Shown here: positions 35,128-43,863 of the stretch, in pieces
Layout: every line of letters starts with the position of its first letter
How positions within the stretch are numbered: the stretch's first letter is position 1
Assembly: GCF_037204085.1 (NCBI RefSeq)
Contig: NZ_JBBCBW010000026.1
Coordinates: forward strand, 10,813-74,812
Source: Variovorax sp037204085
GTDB lineage: Bacteria; Pseudomonadota; Gammaproteobacteria; Burkholderiales; Burkholderiaceae_C
DNA length: 64,000 nt
Direction of reading: 5' to 3'
The notes under the pieces: generated by a model
What the model was told of the DNA's origin: nothing
What the model saw: only the letters and a program-made list of their open reading frames with translations
Databases searched by the model: none
Translations under genes and position numbers: made by a program

Positions 35128-37446
35128 TCAGAGGTCGAACTTGAGCTCGGCCACGAAGGTGCGTTGCGTATAGGGATGAAAAGCCCAATACTTGTTGTTG
35201 TTCAGGTTGTCGATGCCCATGGCGGCGCTCCATTGCCGGTCGAAGCGGTAGCGGATGCGTGCGTCGACCACGAAGAACTTCGAAAAGCCCATGTACGCCG
35301 CGCCGTTCGCGTCGCTGTTGTCGAGCGTGCCGTACTGCCTGCCGCTGTAGCGTGCGCCCACCGTGTAGCTCCATTTCGCATCAGGCCGGTAGGTGGCGAG
35401 CAGCGTGGCACGCACCTTCGGCACGCGCGGCTGGTCGCGCCCCACACTCGCGGCAAAACCGTTGTTGGCGGCAATCTTCGAGCGGGTCAGCGTAAGGCTG
35501 CCGCCCAGGTCCAACCCCTTGATACCCACGTCCACCGCATTCAGCGCCACTTCCAGGCCCCGCGTGCGAATCGCATCGACGTTCTGAACCGTGTTCACCA
35601 GATTGGTGAGCGCCTGGCTGTAGAGCGCGTCTTTCGTGTTCTCGAAGAACAGCGAGGTGCGCAGCACGCCATCGACGCCCAAGCCCTTCAGGTCGCGCTC
35701 GGCGCTGAGCTCGGTGGTCCACGAGCGCTCCGGCCGCAGGTTCGGGTTGGTATTGACGATGCGGTTGCCTTCGATCGACCCCTGGTAGAGCTCGCTCACG
35801 GTCGGCATGCGCACCGCGCGCCCGGTCGAAGCCTTCAACAACCAGTCGGGCGTGGCCTGCCAGGCAATGGCCGCCTTGGGCGAGTCGTAGCTGTTCTTGC
35901 GCGGCGCAAAGTCGAGCAGCCTCGTCGCATTGCCGAGCTGGCCGCCGTAGGCTTCCCATCGCTCATGGCGCAGGCCGAGCGTGGTCTTCCATTTCTCGGC
36001 GAATCGCCAGGTGTCCTGCACATAGAGAGATTGCAATCGCGTGTTGCCGTTGAAGGCGGAAAACGGCGCCGCCACAGGCCCGCCGATCCAGTCGAGCGTG
36101 TTGCCGACGCTGGTACGCAGCCGCGCCGTGTCCTGCTGAAAGCCGAACTCGACCACATGGGCGCCCACGCCGTCGGCAGAACCGGTCGGCCGCCATGTGC
36201 CCGCGGCCTTGAAGGTATGCCAGCCAGAACCGCCCATGTCTGTGGTGCGCCCAGGGCCTCCGTTGAAGGCGCCCGGCAACGGCGTGGTCGGCGTGCGCGA
36301 GGTGTCGCTCGCATAGTCGAACAGGCTCGCGGCCACCTCCCAGTCGAACACACCGCCGGTATGGCTCTTGACCGAGAGGCCATGCATGTAGTGCGTGAGC
36401 GCGGTTTCCGTCGGCGCCAGCGCGGCGCTCGGCGCATCGAGGTTGTAGCTGCGCCCGCCTATGTTCACGCGCCCTGAATACACCGGCCGCCCGAGCGCGT
36501 CGCGCAGGTAGGTGTCGACGCTGCCGTGCGTCGTGTTGTTCCATGCGCCAAGGGTGTAGGTCGCGCGCACGGTGGGCGAGAAGTCGTAGGCCACCTTCAG
36601 CTTGGCCTGCTCCTGCGTGGTGTCGTAGATGGTCGAGCCGCCCACCAGCCACCATGGCTGGTTCGATGGGTTCAGCCCCAGCACCGCGCCCGTCACCGGT
36701 GTGCCCGCATTGCCCACCGTGCCGGCGCTCACCAGCCGGTTGCCGAACACCAGCGCCTGCCCTTTGCTATGGGTGCGCGACGCGCTGAGCCACCAGGACC
36801 AATTGCCGCTGCGGCTCCCCAGCGACAGGTCGAGCTGCTGCCCGGCCGGCGACGAGCGGCTGTTGTACAGGTCGAAATTCGAGGCAAAGCCGCTGAGCTT
36901 GACGTGCGCTTCGAGCCTGGTGGGCATGCGCGTCATGTAGTCGACGACGGCGCCGACCGAGTTGCCCGGGTAGGCGGCCGAGAACGGTCCGTACAACACG
37001 TCGACCCGCTCGATTTCTTCGGGCGACACCATGCCCCAGCGCGGCGCGTAGGTGGCGCCGTTGCCCAGCGGGTTCGACAGCATGATGCCGTCGGCAAACA
37101 CCAGCGAGCGCGCGCTGTTGCCCGTGCCCGAAGCGCGCGTGGCAAGCACCGCATGATTGAAATCGCCGATGTAGCGCTTGCGCACCACAAGGCTGGGCAA
37201 ATATTTGAGCGCGTCTTCGCTGTCGGTCGCGTTGACCGTTTCGGATATCTGCTCGCTCGTCACACCCTCGATGGTGGCGGGAATCTGCGTCGGCAGCGAG
37301 GTCGGGCGGCCGTCACTGACCGTGACGGTGCCGAGGGTGCGCACGCTGCCACCGCTCTCGGGCGGCTCGGGCGCGTCTTGCGCCCACAAGGGCGCGCCAA
37401 AGGGAAATGCCATGGCAATCGCCAAGGCGCGGGAATGCTTCTTCAC
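35128..37446 (-). CDS. TonB-dependent outer-membrane receptor, probable copper uptake
   Basis: A 772-residue receptor: signal peptide 1-22 (ending LWAQ), a short TonB-interacting region, plug domain (about 50-170, with RASGTGNSARSLVFADGIML and ERVDVLYGPFSAAYPGNSVG), and a beta-barrel ending FVAELKFDL. The plug lacks the long helical N-terminal signalling extension of transcription-regulating receptors. Its place 36 bp before the YcnI-PCuAC gene and 82 bp after a DUF2946 gene suggests a copper or copper-chelate ligand (OprC-like role). The ligand is inferred only from context. Confidence 0.9.
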   Translation of the reverse strand: MKKHSRALAIAMAFPFGAPLWAQDAPEPPESGGSVRTLGTVTVSDGRPTSLPTQIPATIEGVTSEQISETVNATDSEDALKYLPSLVVRKRYIGDFNHAVLATRASGTGNSARSLVFADGIMLSNPLGNGATYAPRWGMVSPEEIERVDVLYGPFSAAYPGNSVGAVVDYMTRMPTRLEAHVKLSGFASNFDLYNSRSSPAGQQLDLSLGSRSGNWSWWLSASRTHSKGQALVFGNRLVSAGTVGNAGTPVTGAVLGLNPSNQPWWLVGGSTIYDTTQEQAKLKVAYDFSPTVRATYTLGAWNNTTHGSVDTYLRDALGRPVYSGRVNIGGRSYNLDAPSAALAPTETALTHYMHGLSVKSHTGGVFDWEVAASLFDYASDTSRTPTTPLPGAFNGGPGRTTDMGGSGWHTFKAAGTWRPTGSADGVGAHVVEFGFQQDTARLRTSVGNTLDWIGGPVAAPFSAFNGNTRLQSLYVQDTWRFAEKWKTTLGLRHERWEAYGGQLGNATRLLDFAPRKNSYDSPKAAIAWQATPDWLLKASTGRAVRMPTVSELYQGSIEGNRIVNTNPNLRPERSWTTELSAERDLKGLGVDGVLRTSLFFENTKDALYSQALTNLVNTVQNVDAIRTRGLEVALNAVDVGIKGLDLGGSLTLTRSKIAANNGFAASVGRDQPRVPKVRATLLATYRPDAKWSYTVGARYSGRQYGTLDNSDANGAAYMGFSKFFVVDARIRYRFDRQWSAAMGIDNLNNNKYWAFHPYTQRTFVAELKFDL

Positions 37447-37528
37447 TGGAAACCTGCTCCACGAACTTCAAGCCAGACAGACCGCACGCACCTGTCGATC
37501 GGCGCACGCGGCTACGGTTTTGAAAGCT

Positions 37529-37900
37529 TCAGGAGAAGGTGGGCGGCCCGCGCGCCGGCAATGGCGCGGCGGTGGCCGCGGCAAGGCGCGCGGCGGGAAT
37601 GGACTGGACCACGCGGCCCAGCGGCAAGGGAAGATCGAAACCGGCGGGGTCCGCCGAAGGAGGCGGAGCGCCGGTCAGCACGCACAGCGGGCAGTCCATG
37701 TGCGAGGCGCCCATTTCCTGCACGCCGTCTTCGGTGTGGACCACCACCTTGACCGAGCCCACGCTCGAGCACACCAGCTCCACGGCCTGCGGATGCACGA
37801 CCGGCGACGCCACCGCCACGCCGAGCGAGAGCACGAACCACAGCAGCACCCATCGGCCGACGAGGCCGAGGAAGCGGGGGTGGTTTCGCAGCAGGTGCAT
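37529..37900 (-). CDS. DUF2946 family membrane/exported protein
   Basis: A 123-residue protein with one N-terminal hydrophobic segment (WVLLWFVLSLGVAV) and a central CPLC pair within HMDCPLCV, the hallmark of DUF2946. Family members commonly sit beside copper receptors and PCuAC genes, as here. The exact function is unknown; binding of a metal by the Cys pair and His residues is likely. It starts 11 bp after the TraB-like gene stop, so the two are probably cotranscribed. Confidence 0.8.
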   Translation of the reverse strand: MHLLRNHPRFLGLVGRWVLLWFVLSLGVAVASPVVHPQAVELVCSSVGSVKVVVHTEDGVQEMGASHMDCPLCVLTGAPPPSADPAGFDLPLPLGRVVQSIPAARLAAATAAPLPARGPPTFS

Positions 37901-37911
37901 GGTGTTGGCGA

Positions 37912-39135
37912 TTATCGGCGCTGTTTGGCCTTCGTGGCCGGCGCGCGCTGCGCAGGCTTGGCGCTGCCCTTGGAACCCTTGGCGCTGCTGCTCTTGGCGG
38001 CTTGGCTGCCACGCGCACCGCGGGCGTCACGGGTATTGCGGGCGCCCCGCGCATTCCGGCCTTCCGCCTTGGGCGGCGCGGCCGGTACCGCGAGCGGCGG
38101 CTGCGCGGACAGCGGTACGGCGGCGACCGTGAAACCCCGCGCCGCCAGCAGCGCAGGCAACCCCTGCGGGCCCACCATGTGCAGCGCCCCCACGGCCGCG
38201 AACACGCGCCGCCCACCCGCGTGCATGCGCTCGATGCCATCCGCGAGCCCCGGGTTGCGGTCGTCGAGCAGGCGCTTCATCAACCGCCGTTCGGCCGGCG
38301 TGTTGACGCAGTTGCACCATTCGGGATAGCGGCCCAGCTTGTCCACATCGCCACGGGCCCAGACTTCGGCCAGCTCTTTCATCTGCGTGCGCAACTGGCC
38401 GGATTCCAGTTCGTCCAGGGCGGCATCGATCTGTTCCGCCTCTTCGGCCTCGGAATCGCCCGTGAGCATCTTCAATTGGGAGGCCGCGCTTTCCAGCGCG
38501 AACACCGGCTTGCTGTTGTTCCGCGCCGAGACGGCCAGCGTTTCGTCAACGCCAAATTCCGGGTACAGGCCATCGGCGCGCGCCACCAGGCCCGCCAGTG
38601 CCGTGACCTGAAGAATGGGCTGCAGCCCCGCCATGGTTCCGGACGGCACGCAGGCCGCCTCGTTCTGGCGCGCCAGCCGCTGCGCACGCTCGCCGCTCAG
38701 CAGCCGCGCCACCAGGGCCGGGTCCGCCGGCTGAGTCATGGCACGCATGGTCGCCGGATCGCGCGCGTCGAGCTCCAGCGCGAGCGCGTCGCTTTGCTCC
38801 AGCGCCTTTTGCACGGTGGGGCCCGGCCGCACCCACTCGGCCCGGCCAAGATGAATGGTTCCGTAGAGCCACGAAGTCCGCCCGTCCCGGTCGGCGCGCC
38901 ACAGCAGGCCCCGGTCGACCGCATTCCACTGGCCGACCGCCGAGCCCGGCTTGCCGAGGCTGGCAATGGCCGAAGGCGGGCAGGCGGCATGCGCCGCGGC
39001 TGCAAGAACCGAGCAGGCACCCGCCAGCGCAAGGCGCGGCAGGCAAGAAAAAAACCATGAACGCGCGGGCGCCTTCAAATCGAAATTGCGCCCGGGCGCA
39101 AAGAGGGTCCGGAGTATCCGCAAGGCTTGCTCCAC
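37912..39135 (-). CDS. TraB/GumN family exported protein with basic tail
   Basis: A protein of about 407 residues of the TraB/GumN superfamily (erythromycin-esterase/ChaN-like fold). The conserved GxxH element is in WLYGTIHLGRAEW, and the C-terminal VGALHMVGPQGLPALL motif is present. An export signal precedes AAHAACPPS. I chose GTG 39135 because the ATG at 39198 would lie inside the divergent gene at 39188. The last ~50 residues are an unusual low-complexity tail of Ala, Gly, Ser, Lys and Arg. First gene of the putative copper cluster; function unknown, a metalloprotease-like role has been proposed for relatives. Confidence 0.78.
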   Translation of the reverse strand: MEQALRILRTLFAPGRNFDLKAPARSWFFSCLPRLALAGACSVLAAAAHAACPPSAIASLGKPGSAVGQWNAVDRGLLWRADRDGRTSWLYGTIHLGRAEWVRPGPTVQKALEQSDALALELDARDPATMRAMTQPADPALVARLLSGERAQRLARQNEAACVPSGTMAGLQPILQVTALAGLVARADGLYPEFGVDETLAVSARNNSKPVFALESAASQLKMLTGDSEAEEAEQIDAALDELESGQLRTQMKELAEVWARGDVDKLGRYPEWCNCVNTPAERRLMKRLLDDRNPGLADGIERMHAGGRRVFAAVGALHMVGPQGLPALLAARGFTVAAVPLSAQPPLAVPAAPPKAEGRNARGARNTRDARGARGSQAAKSSSAKGSKGSAKPAQRAPATKAKQRR

Positions 39136-39187
39136 GATGAAAGAAAGTCCGGCATTCTCACAGCACCGCTGCCCATAATCCGGAACC

Positions 39188-39601
39188 ATGCAGAGCATCT
39201 TCCATCTTGCCTTTCACGTTCGCGACCTCGACGCGGCCCGCCGCTTCTACGGAAATGTGCTCGGCTGCGCCGAAGGCCGCAGCACCGACACCTGGGTCGA
39301 CTTCGACTTTTTCGGCCACCAGATTTCCCTGCATCTTGGCGAACCCTTCGCCACCACGCGCACCGGCCAGGTCGGCAACGCCATGGTGCCCATGCCGCAT
39401 TTCGGCATCGTGCTGGCATTGCCCGACTGGCAGGCGCTTGCAGAGCGGCTGAAAGCCGCCAACACCGACTTCGTGCTGGAACCCCAGGTGCGTTTCGAGG
39501 GGCAGCCGGGCGAGCAATGGACCATGTTTTTCTGCGATCCCTTCGGCAACCCGATCGAGGTCAAGGGATTCCGTTCGCTCGCCGCGCTGTACGACAAATG
39601 A
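39188..39601 (+). CDS. VOC (glyoxalase/dioxygenase-fold) family protein
   Basis: A 137-residue single-domain VOC protein (FHLAFHVRDLDAARRFYGNVLG at the start; MFFCDPFGNPIEVKGF near the end, holding the usual Glu ligand; His5 as the first ligand). Such proteins act as isomerases, fosfomycin/bleomycin-binding proteins or ring-cleavage enzymes; substrate unknown. The stop overlaps the ATG of the next gene, so they are translated together. Confidence 0.88.
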   Translation: MQSIFHLAFHVRDLDAARRFYGNVLGCAEGRSTDTWVDFDFFGHQISLHLGEPFATTRTGQVGNAMVPMPHFGIVLALPDWQALAERLKAANTDFVLEPQVRFEGQPGEQWTMFFCDPFGNPIEVKGFRSLAALYDK

Positions 39602-40752
39602 TTCGCCCGCGCGGGGCCGCAACGGCGGCCTTGTGGTTCTTCACCCTCTTCACTGCCGGCGGCGCGCATGCCGCGCTCGACTGCGAACTCAACGGCCACC
39701 GGGTGAACCCCTCCGAGGGCAGCACGCTCCTCGGTACGACGGGCCTCATGCGCTGCAAGGACCGGGCGACCGGCGAGCCGCAGCGCGAACAGCAGGTGCA
39801 GAACGGCGCCTTCACCGGCCTGGCGCGCTTCTATGAAAAAGGAAAGCTCGCCAGGGAACACATCCTCAACGCCGGTGGAAACATCCACGGCCTCGCCCGC
39901 GAGTACGGGCCCGAGGGGCAAGTCTTGCGCGAGGCCATTTACGACGACGGCCAGGAGCGCGGGCTGGTTCGCAGCTTTTACCCCGGGGGCCGGCTGCGCC
40001 GCGTCACTTTCTACCCGAGCACCGGAACCGACCGCGCCTTCGTCGAGTTCACCGAACGCGGCCAGCTGTCCGCGCTGCGCTGCGGCGAAACGCCCATGCT
40101 CGCGCCGGTGGCCGACGATGCCCGGCTGTGCGGCTTCACCGGCGGGCCCTCGCAGGTCCAGCTGTTCGACGCGCGCGGCTTCCTGCGTTCGCGGCTGTCG
40201 TACATGCTCGGCAAGCGCGTGCGGTCGCAGGACTTCTACGACAACGGCAAGCCCTCGGTGCAAGACGAGATCGCCGGCAACCAGCGCACCGAACGCCATT
40301 TTTCATCCGAAGGGGTGAAGCGCCGCGAAACGGTGTGGCTGCTGGTCGAACGCAGCGCGGTGCGGCAACGCGAGCAGGAGTTCTCCGAAAAGGGCTCGCT
40401 GATTCGCGACCAGCGCTGGAACCCCGCGGGCGAGCCGATGCGAGACGACAGCTACTACCTGCATGGCCAGCCCCGCAGCAAATCCGCCTACAGCGGCTCC
40501 GGCGATGCGCGCGCGGTCGAGATCACCGAGTTCTACGAGAGCGGCCAGCGTGCCGCGCACGGGCGCTACCGGGTGGCGGGCCGCGGCCGGCAAGTGCCGG
40601 TCGGCAAGCACCAGCGCTTCAGCGAAAAAGGAACGCTGCTCGCCGAATCGAGCTTCGATGCCAGGGGCCGCGTGACGCGCGAACGCAGCTGGGACGAAAA
40701 CGGCGAGCTGCAACGCGACGAGCACGTTCTGGAAGACGGCTCCAGGAAATAG
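39598..40752 (+). CDS. Exported YwqK/MORN-like repeat protein
   Basis: A 384-residue protein with a signal peptide (cleavage after GGAHA, about residue 25) and many repeats of the form 'F-Y-x-x-G-[KR]-x-x-x-E' (for example ARFYEKGKLAREH, REYGPEGQVLRE, QDFYDNGKPSVQDE, TEFYESGQRAAHG, QRFSEKGTLLAES). These are MORN/YwqK-type beta-hairpin repeats. The family name 'YwqK antitoxin' is an annotation label; no toxin gene is adjacent. Likely periplasmic or surface. The start overlaps the VOC stop. Confidence 0.8.
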   Translation: MIRPRGAATAALWFFTLFTAGGAHAALDCELNGHRVNPSEGSTLLGTTGLMRCKDRATGEPQREQQVQNGAFTGLARFYEKGKLAREHILNAGGNIHGLAREYGPEGQVLREAIYDDGQERGLVRSFYPGGRLRRVTFYPSTGTDRAFVEFTERGQLSALRCGETPMLAPVADDARLCGFTGGPSQVQLFDARGFLRSRLSYMLGKRVRSQDFYDNGKPSVQDEIAGNQRTERHFSSEGVKRRETVWLLVERSAVRQREQEFSEKGSLIRDQRWNPAGEPMRDDSYYLHGQPRSKSAYSGSGDARAVEITEFYESGQRAAHGRYRVAGRGRQVPVGKHQRFSEKGTLLAESSFDARGRVTRERSWDENGELQRDEHVLEDGSRK

Positions 40753-40780
40753 CCCGCCCGCTGCGAAGCGCGCGGCGAGC

Positions 40781-41755
40781 TCAGTCCAGCTTGATGCCGG
40801 CCTGCTTGATGATCGGGCCCCAGCGCTTCGACTCGGCCCGCGCCAGCGCTTCGAACTGCGACGGCGTGCCCGGCATGGCTTCCATGCCGAAATCGTCGAA
40901 CCGCTTTTGTACCGCCGGCGTGCCGAACGCGCGGTTCAGCTCGCTGTTGAGCTTGGCCACCACGGCGGGCGGAAGGCCGGCCGGGCCAAGCACGCCCTGG
41001 AACGCGAACACCTCGGTATTGGGCACGCCCACTTCGGCCAGCGTCGGCACGTTGGGCAGCAGCTTGTTGCGGGCGCCGGAGCCAATGGCCAGCACGCGCA
41101 CCTTGTTGCCCTGCATGATCGGCAGGCCCGAGGCCAGGTCCAGGAACATGCACGGCACCTGCCCACCCATCACGTCGGCCATGGCCGGGGCGGCGCCACG
41201 GTAGGGAATGTGCGTGATGAAGGTGCCGGTGCGAACCTTGAACATCTCCATGGCCAGGTGATGCGGCGAGCCGTTGCCCGGCGAGGCGTAGTTGACCTTG
41301 CCCGGATTGGCCTTCACATACGCCAGGAACTCCTTGAAGTTCTTGGCCGGAAAGTCCGGGTGCACCACCAGCGCCAGCGGAAACTTGCCGATCGCGCCGA
41401 CGTAGGTGAAGTCTTTTTCGGGATTGAACGGCAGCTTGCCGAACAGGTGCTCGTTGAAGGCCAGCACGGCGTTGTCGGCCGACATCACGGTGTAGCCGTC
41501 CGGCTTGCTCTTGGCGACCAGGTCGGCGCCGATGTTGGTCGAGGCGCCGGGGCGGTTGTCGACAACGATCTGCTGGCCCAGCGTCTGGCGCATGGCCTCG
41601 GCCAGCGTGCGCGCAATCACGTCGGTGCCGCCGCCCGCGGGATAGGGCACCACCCACTTGATGAGTTGCGTGGGGTAGTCCTGCGCGCGGGCGAACGGGG
41701 TTGCGGCCATGGCGGCGCCCGAAGCGAGCGTGGCCAGAAGAGTGCGGCGGTCCAT
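40781..41755 (-). CDS. Bug-family tripartite tricarboxylate transporter receptor
   Basis: A 324-residue periplasmic binding protein. A Tat-like or Sec signal (MDRRTLLATLASG up to ARAQ) precedes the Bug pattern WVVPYPAGGGTDVIART and IVVDNRPGASTNIGADLVAKSKPDGYT. Such receptors bind small carboxylates and are expanded in Burkholderiales; many lack adjacent membrane subunits, as here. It follows the hydroxylase and DUF2783 genes within 6 bp and likely binds the aromatic or carboxylic substrate of that operon. Confidence 0.92.
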   Translation of the reverse strand: MDRRTLLATLASGAAMAATPFARAQDYPTQLIKWVVPYPAGGGTDVIARTLAEAMRQTLGQQIVVDNRPGASTNIGADLVAKSKPDGYTVMSADNAVLAFNEHLFGKLPFNPEKDFTYVGAIGKFPLALVVHPDFPAKNFKEFLAYVKANPGKVNYASPGNGSPHHLAMEMFKVRTGTFITHIPYRGAAPAMADVMGGQVPCMFLDLASGLPIMQGNKVRVLAIGSGARNKLLPNVPTLAEVGVPNTEVFAFQGVLGPAGLPPAVVAKLNSELNRAFGTPAVQKRFDDFGMEAMPGTPSQFEALARAESKRWGPIIKQAGIKLD

Positions 41756-41760
41756 GTGGA

Positions 41761-41991
41761 TCAGTCTCCGGTTTGTTGTGATTGGGTTGCGGACAGCGAT
41801 GGTACGGGCAGCGCATGAAGTGCGTCGGCCAATGCGCGGCGGCAGCGCGCCTCGTCGCCGACCTGCTCGAACAGCAGCAGCGCGAGCCGCGCGAGAAGCA
41901 GCGATTCGCGCTCGGCGCCGGCTTCGGTGATGGCGCGCGCGCATTCCGCGTAGATGCGGTCCCGCGCGTCGGGGGCGAGCGATGTCGTCAT
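41761..41991 (-). CDS. Small DUF2783-like protein
   Basis: A 76-residue acidic helical protein (ECARAITEAGAERESLLLAR, then LLLFEQVGDEARCRRAL), the pattern of DUF2783. Its ATG overlaps the stop of the FAD hydroxylase gene (ATGA), which points to coupled translation and perhaps a complex. DUF2783 proteins are typically found beside this kind of hydroxylase; their role is unknown. Confidence 0.78.
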   Translation of the reverse strand: MTTSLAPDARDRIYAECARAITEAGAERESLLLARLALLLFEQVGDEARCRRALADALHALPVPSLSATQSQQTGD

Positions 41992-43781
41992 GCGGCAATC
42001 TCCTTGATGGCGGCGGCGGCGCGGTGCAGCGCCTCGGCCAACGCGCCGCCCGGCAGGCGTTGCCAGCGCGCGGCCACATGGCCGTCGGGCCGCAGCAGAT
42101 AGAAGGCGCCTTCGCGTGCGCCCAGCGCCTCGAACACCGCTGCGTCGGCATGTGCATCGGCGCCATCGATGCCAGGACCCGCAATGACGCGAACCGCGAA
42201 CGGCAGATCGCCGCGCAGCGCCGCCGCCACCTCGTCTTCGGGCAACAAGGCGGTACCGGCTTTAGGCCGCAGCACGAGCAATGTGAAGACCGGAGCGATC
42301 CAGTCGGTCAGGTGCCCCTGTTCGAGCTGCTGCTCGGCCATCACCTCTCCGGGCAACGGGGCTGCCGGCAACACATCGCCTTCGCTGGACAGTGCCGAAG
42401 CCGCGTAGCGCACGGCTTGGGTCTGCCGCGGATTGATCAGTTGGGCAATGCCGCGATGCGCCTCCGACAGCGACAGCGCCGCTTCGCGCATCAGGTCGAA
42501 GCCGCGCGAAGGCGGCGACATGAATTCGGTGCTGCGCATCGCGTTCTCGGCATTGACGTGAAAGGCCTCGATGCGCTCCTGCGAATACGAGTCGAGCAAC
42601 GCCGCGTCCGAAAGGCCGCGCGCCACGAACGCCAGCTTCCAGGCCAGGTTGTCGGCATCGTCGAAGCCCGAATTGAGGCCGCGCACGCCGAAGATGGGCA
42701 TGGCGTGCGCCGCATTGCCGGCGAAAAGAACGCGGCCATGCCGGTAGCTTTCGAGCGTCATCGCGCCCGCGCGGTAGACCGAGGTCCACACCGTCTTCCA
42801 CGGCAGGTGGCCTTCGCCGATGGCGCCCAGATGGCGCTGCACGAACTCGGCCACCGCGGCCGGCTTCAGCGCCTCTTCGGTGCTCTGGCCTGCACGCAGC
42901 TGGTAGTCGATGCGCCAGATGTCGTCGGGTTGGCGGTGCATCAGCACGGTCGATCCCGGGTTCCACGGCGGATCGAACCACGCGCGGCGCTCGGTCGGGT
43001 GCTCGCTGTGCAGTTCGATGTCGATGATGACGTAGCGGCCTTCGTAGCCCGTGCCCTCGAGCGAAAGCCCCAGCGACTTGCGCACGAAGCTCTGGCCGCC
43101 GTCGCAGGCCGCGAGCCACTGGCCTTGCATCCGGTAGGCGCCCTCTGCGTTGCGCACCTCCAGCGTCACGCCGTCTTCATCTTGCGCAATGCCGGCGAGT
43201 TCGGTGCCCCAGCGGATGTCGATGAGCCCCGGCGTCGCTTCGTTGCGGCGGAAGATTTCTTCCAGCAGATAGTGCTCGATGTAGTACTGCTCGAGGTTGA
43301 TCATCGGCGGCAGCTTCTGCCGCTCGTCGTGCGGCATTTCGAAGCGGAACACCTCCGCCGTCTTATAGAAGCTGCGTCCGCCGGTCCACGGCAGGCCCTT
43401 GCCCATGAACGTCGGAAGCACGCCGAGCCGCTCCATGATTTCCAGGCTGCGGCGCGAGATGCAGGCCGCTCGGCTGCCCACGCACACCGTGTCGTCGGCC
43501 TCCAGCACCACGCAGCGCACGCCGTGGTTCGCGAGCCCCAGCGCCAGCGCCATGCCGACCGGTCCGCCGCCCGCAATCACCACCGGATGGCGGCCCGGCT
43601 CCACGCCGCCCTGCTCCAACGGCGGCGTCCACGACTTGTAGCGCGTGTAGTGAAAGGCACCGACCGAAGGCGGCAGCCCGGTCGCGCTGGGCATCGGCGG
43701 CACGGGGCCGCTTGCGGCATCGGCGGCAATGGCGCCGGAGGCGGGAGCGGGCGCCTCGGCCGCAATGGTGGGGTTCGTCAT
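41988..43781 (-). CDS. FAD-dependent aromatic hydroxylase (MhpA-like)
   Basis: A 597-residue class A flavoprotein monooxygenase. The FAD-binding GxGxxG is in VVIAGGGPVGMALALG, the DG region in ACDGGQSFVRKSLGL, and the third flavin motif reads GNAAHAMPIFG, where the usual Asp of the GD motif is Asn (residue 356). A C-terminal thioredoxin-like domain follows (about 480-597). The N-terminal 50 residues are an Ala/Pro-rich extension. Relatives hydroxylate phenols such as 3-hydroxyphenylpropionate, resorcinol or hydroxybenzoates. Divergent from a LuxR-type regulator; substrate unknown. Confidence 0.87.
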   Translation of the reverse strand: MTNPTIAAEAPAPASGAIAADAASGPVPPMPSATGLPPSVGAFHYTRYKSWTPPLEQGGVEPGRHPVVIAGGGPVGMALALGLANHGVRCVVLEADDTVCVGSRAACISRRSLEIMERLGVLPTFMGKGLPWTGGRSFYKTAEVFRFEMPHDERQKLPPMINLEQYYIEHYLLEEIFRRNEATPGLIDIRWGTELAGIAQDEDGVTLEVRNAEGAYRMQGQWLAACDGGQSFVRKSLGLSLEGTGYEGRYVIIDIELHSEHPTERRAWFDPPWNPGSTVLMHRQPDDIWRIDYQLRAGQSTEEALKPAAVAEFVQRHLGAIGEGHLPWKTVWTSVYRAGAMTLESYRHGRVLFAGNAAHAMPIFGVRGLNSGFDDADNLAWKLAFVARGLSDAALLDSYSQERIEAFHVNAENAMRSTEFMSPPSRGFDLMREAALSLSEAHRGIAQLINPRQTQAVRYAASALSSEGDVLPAAPLPGEVMAEQQLEQGHLTDWIAPVFTLLVLRPKAGTALLPEDEVAAALRGDLPFAVRVIAGPGIDGADAHADAAVFEALGAREGAFYLLRPDGHVAARWQRLPGGALAEALHRAAAAIKEIAA

Positions 43782-43863
43782 GCAGCGGGATTGTCCCGAT
43801 GCGGGGCCACGTCCGCTGTCATAACTTTGTACGACGTATTTACCCTGAGTCTGGTCTGCTCCC

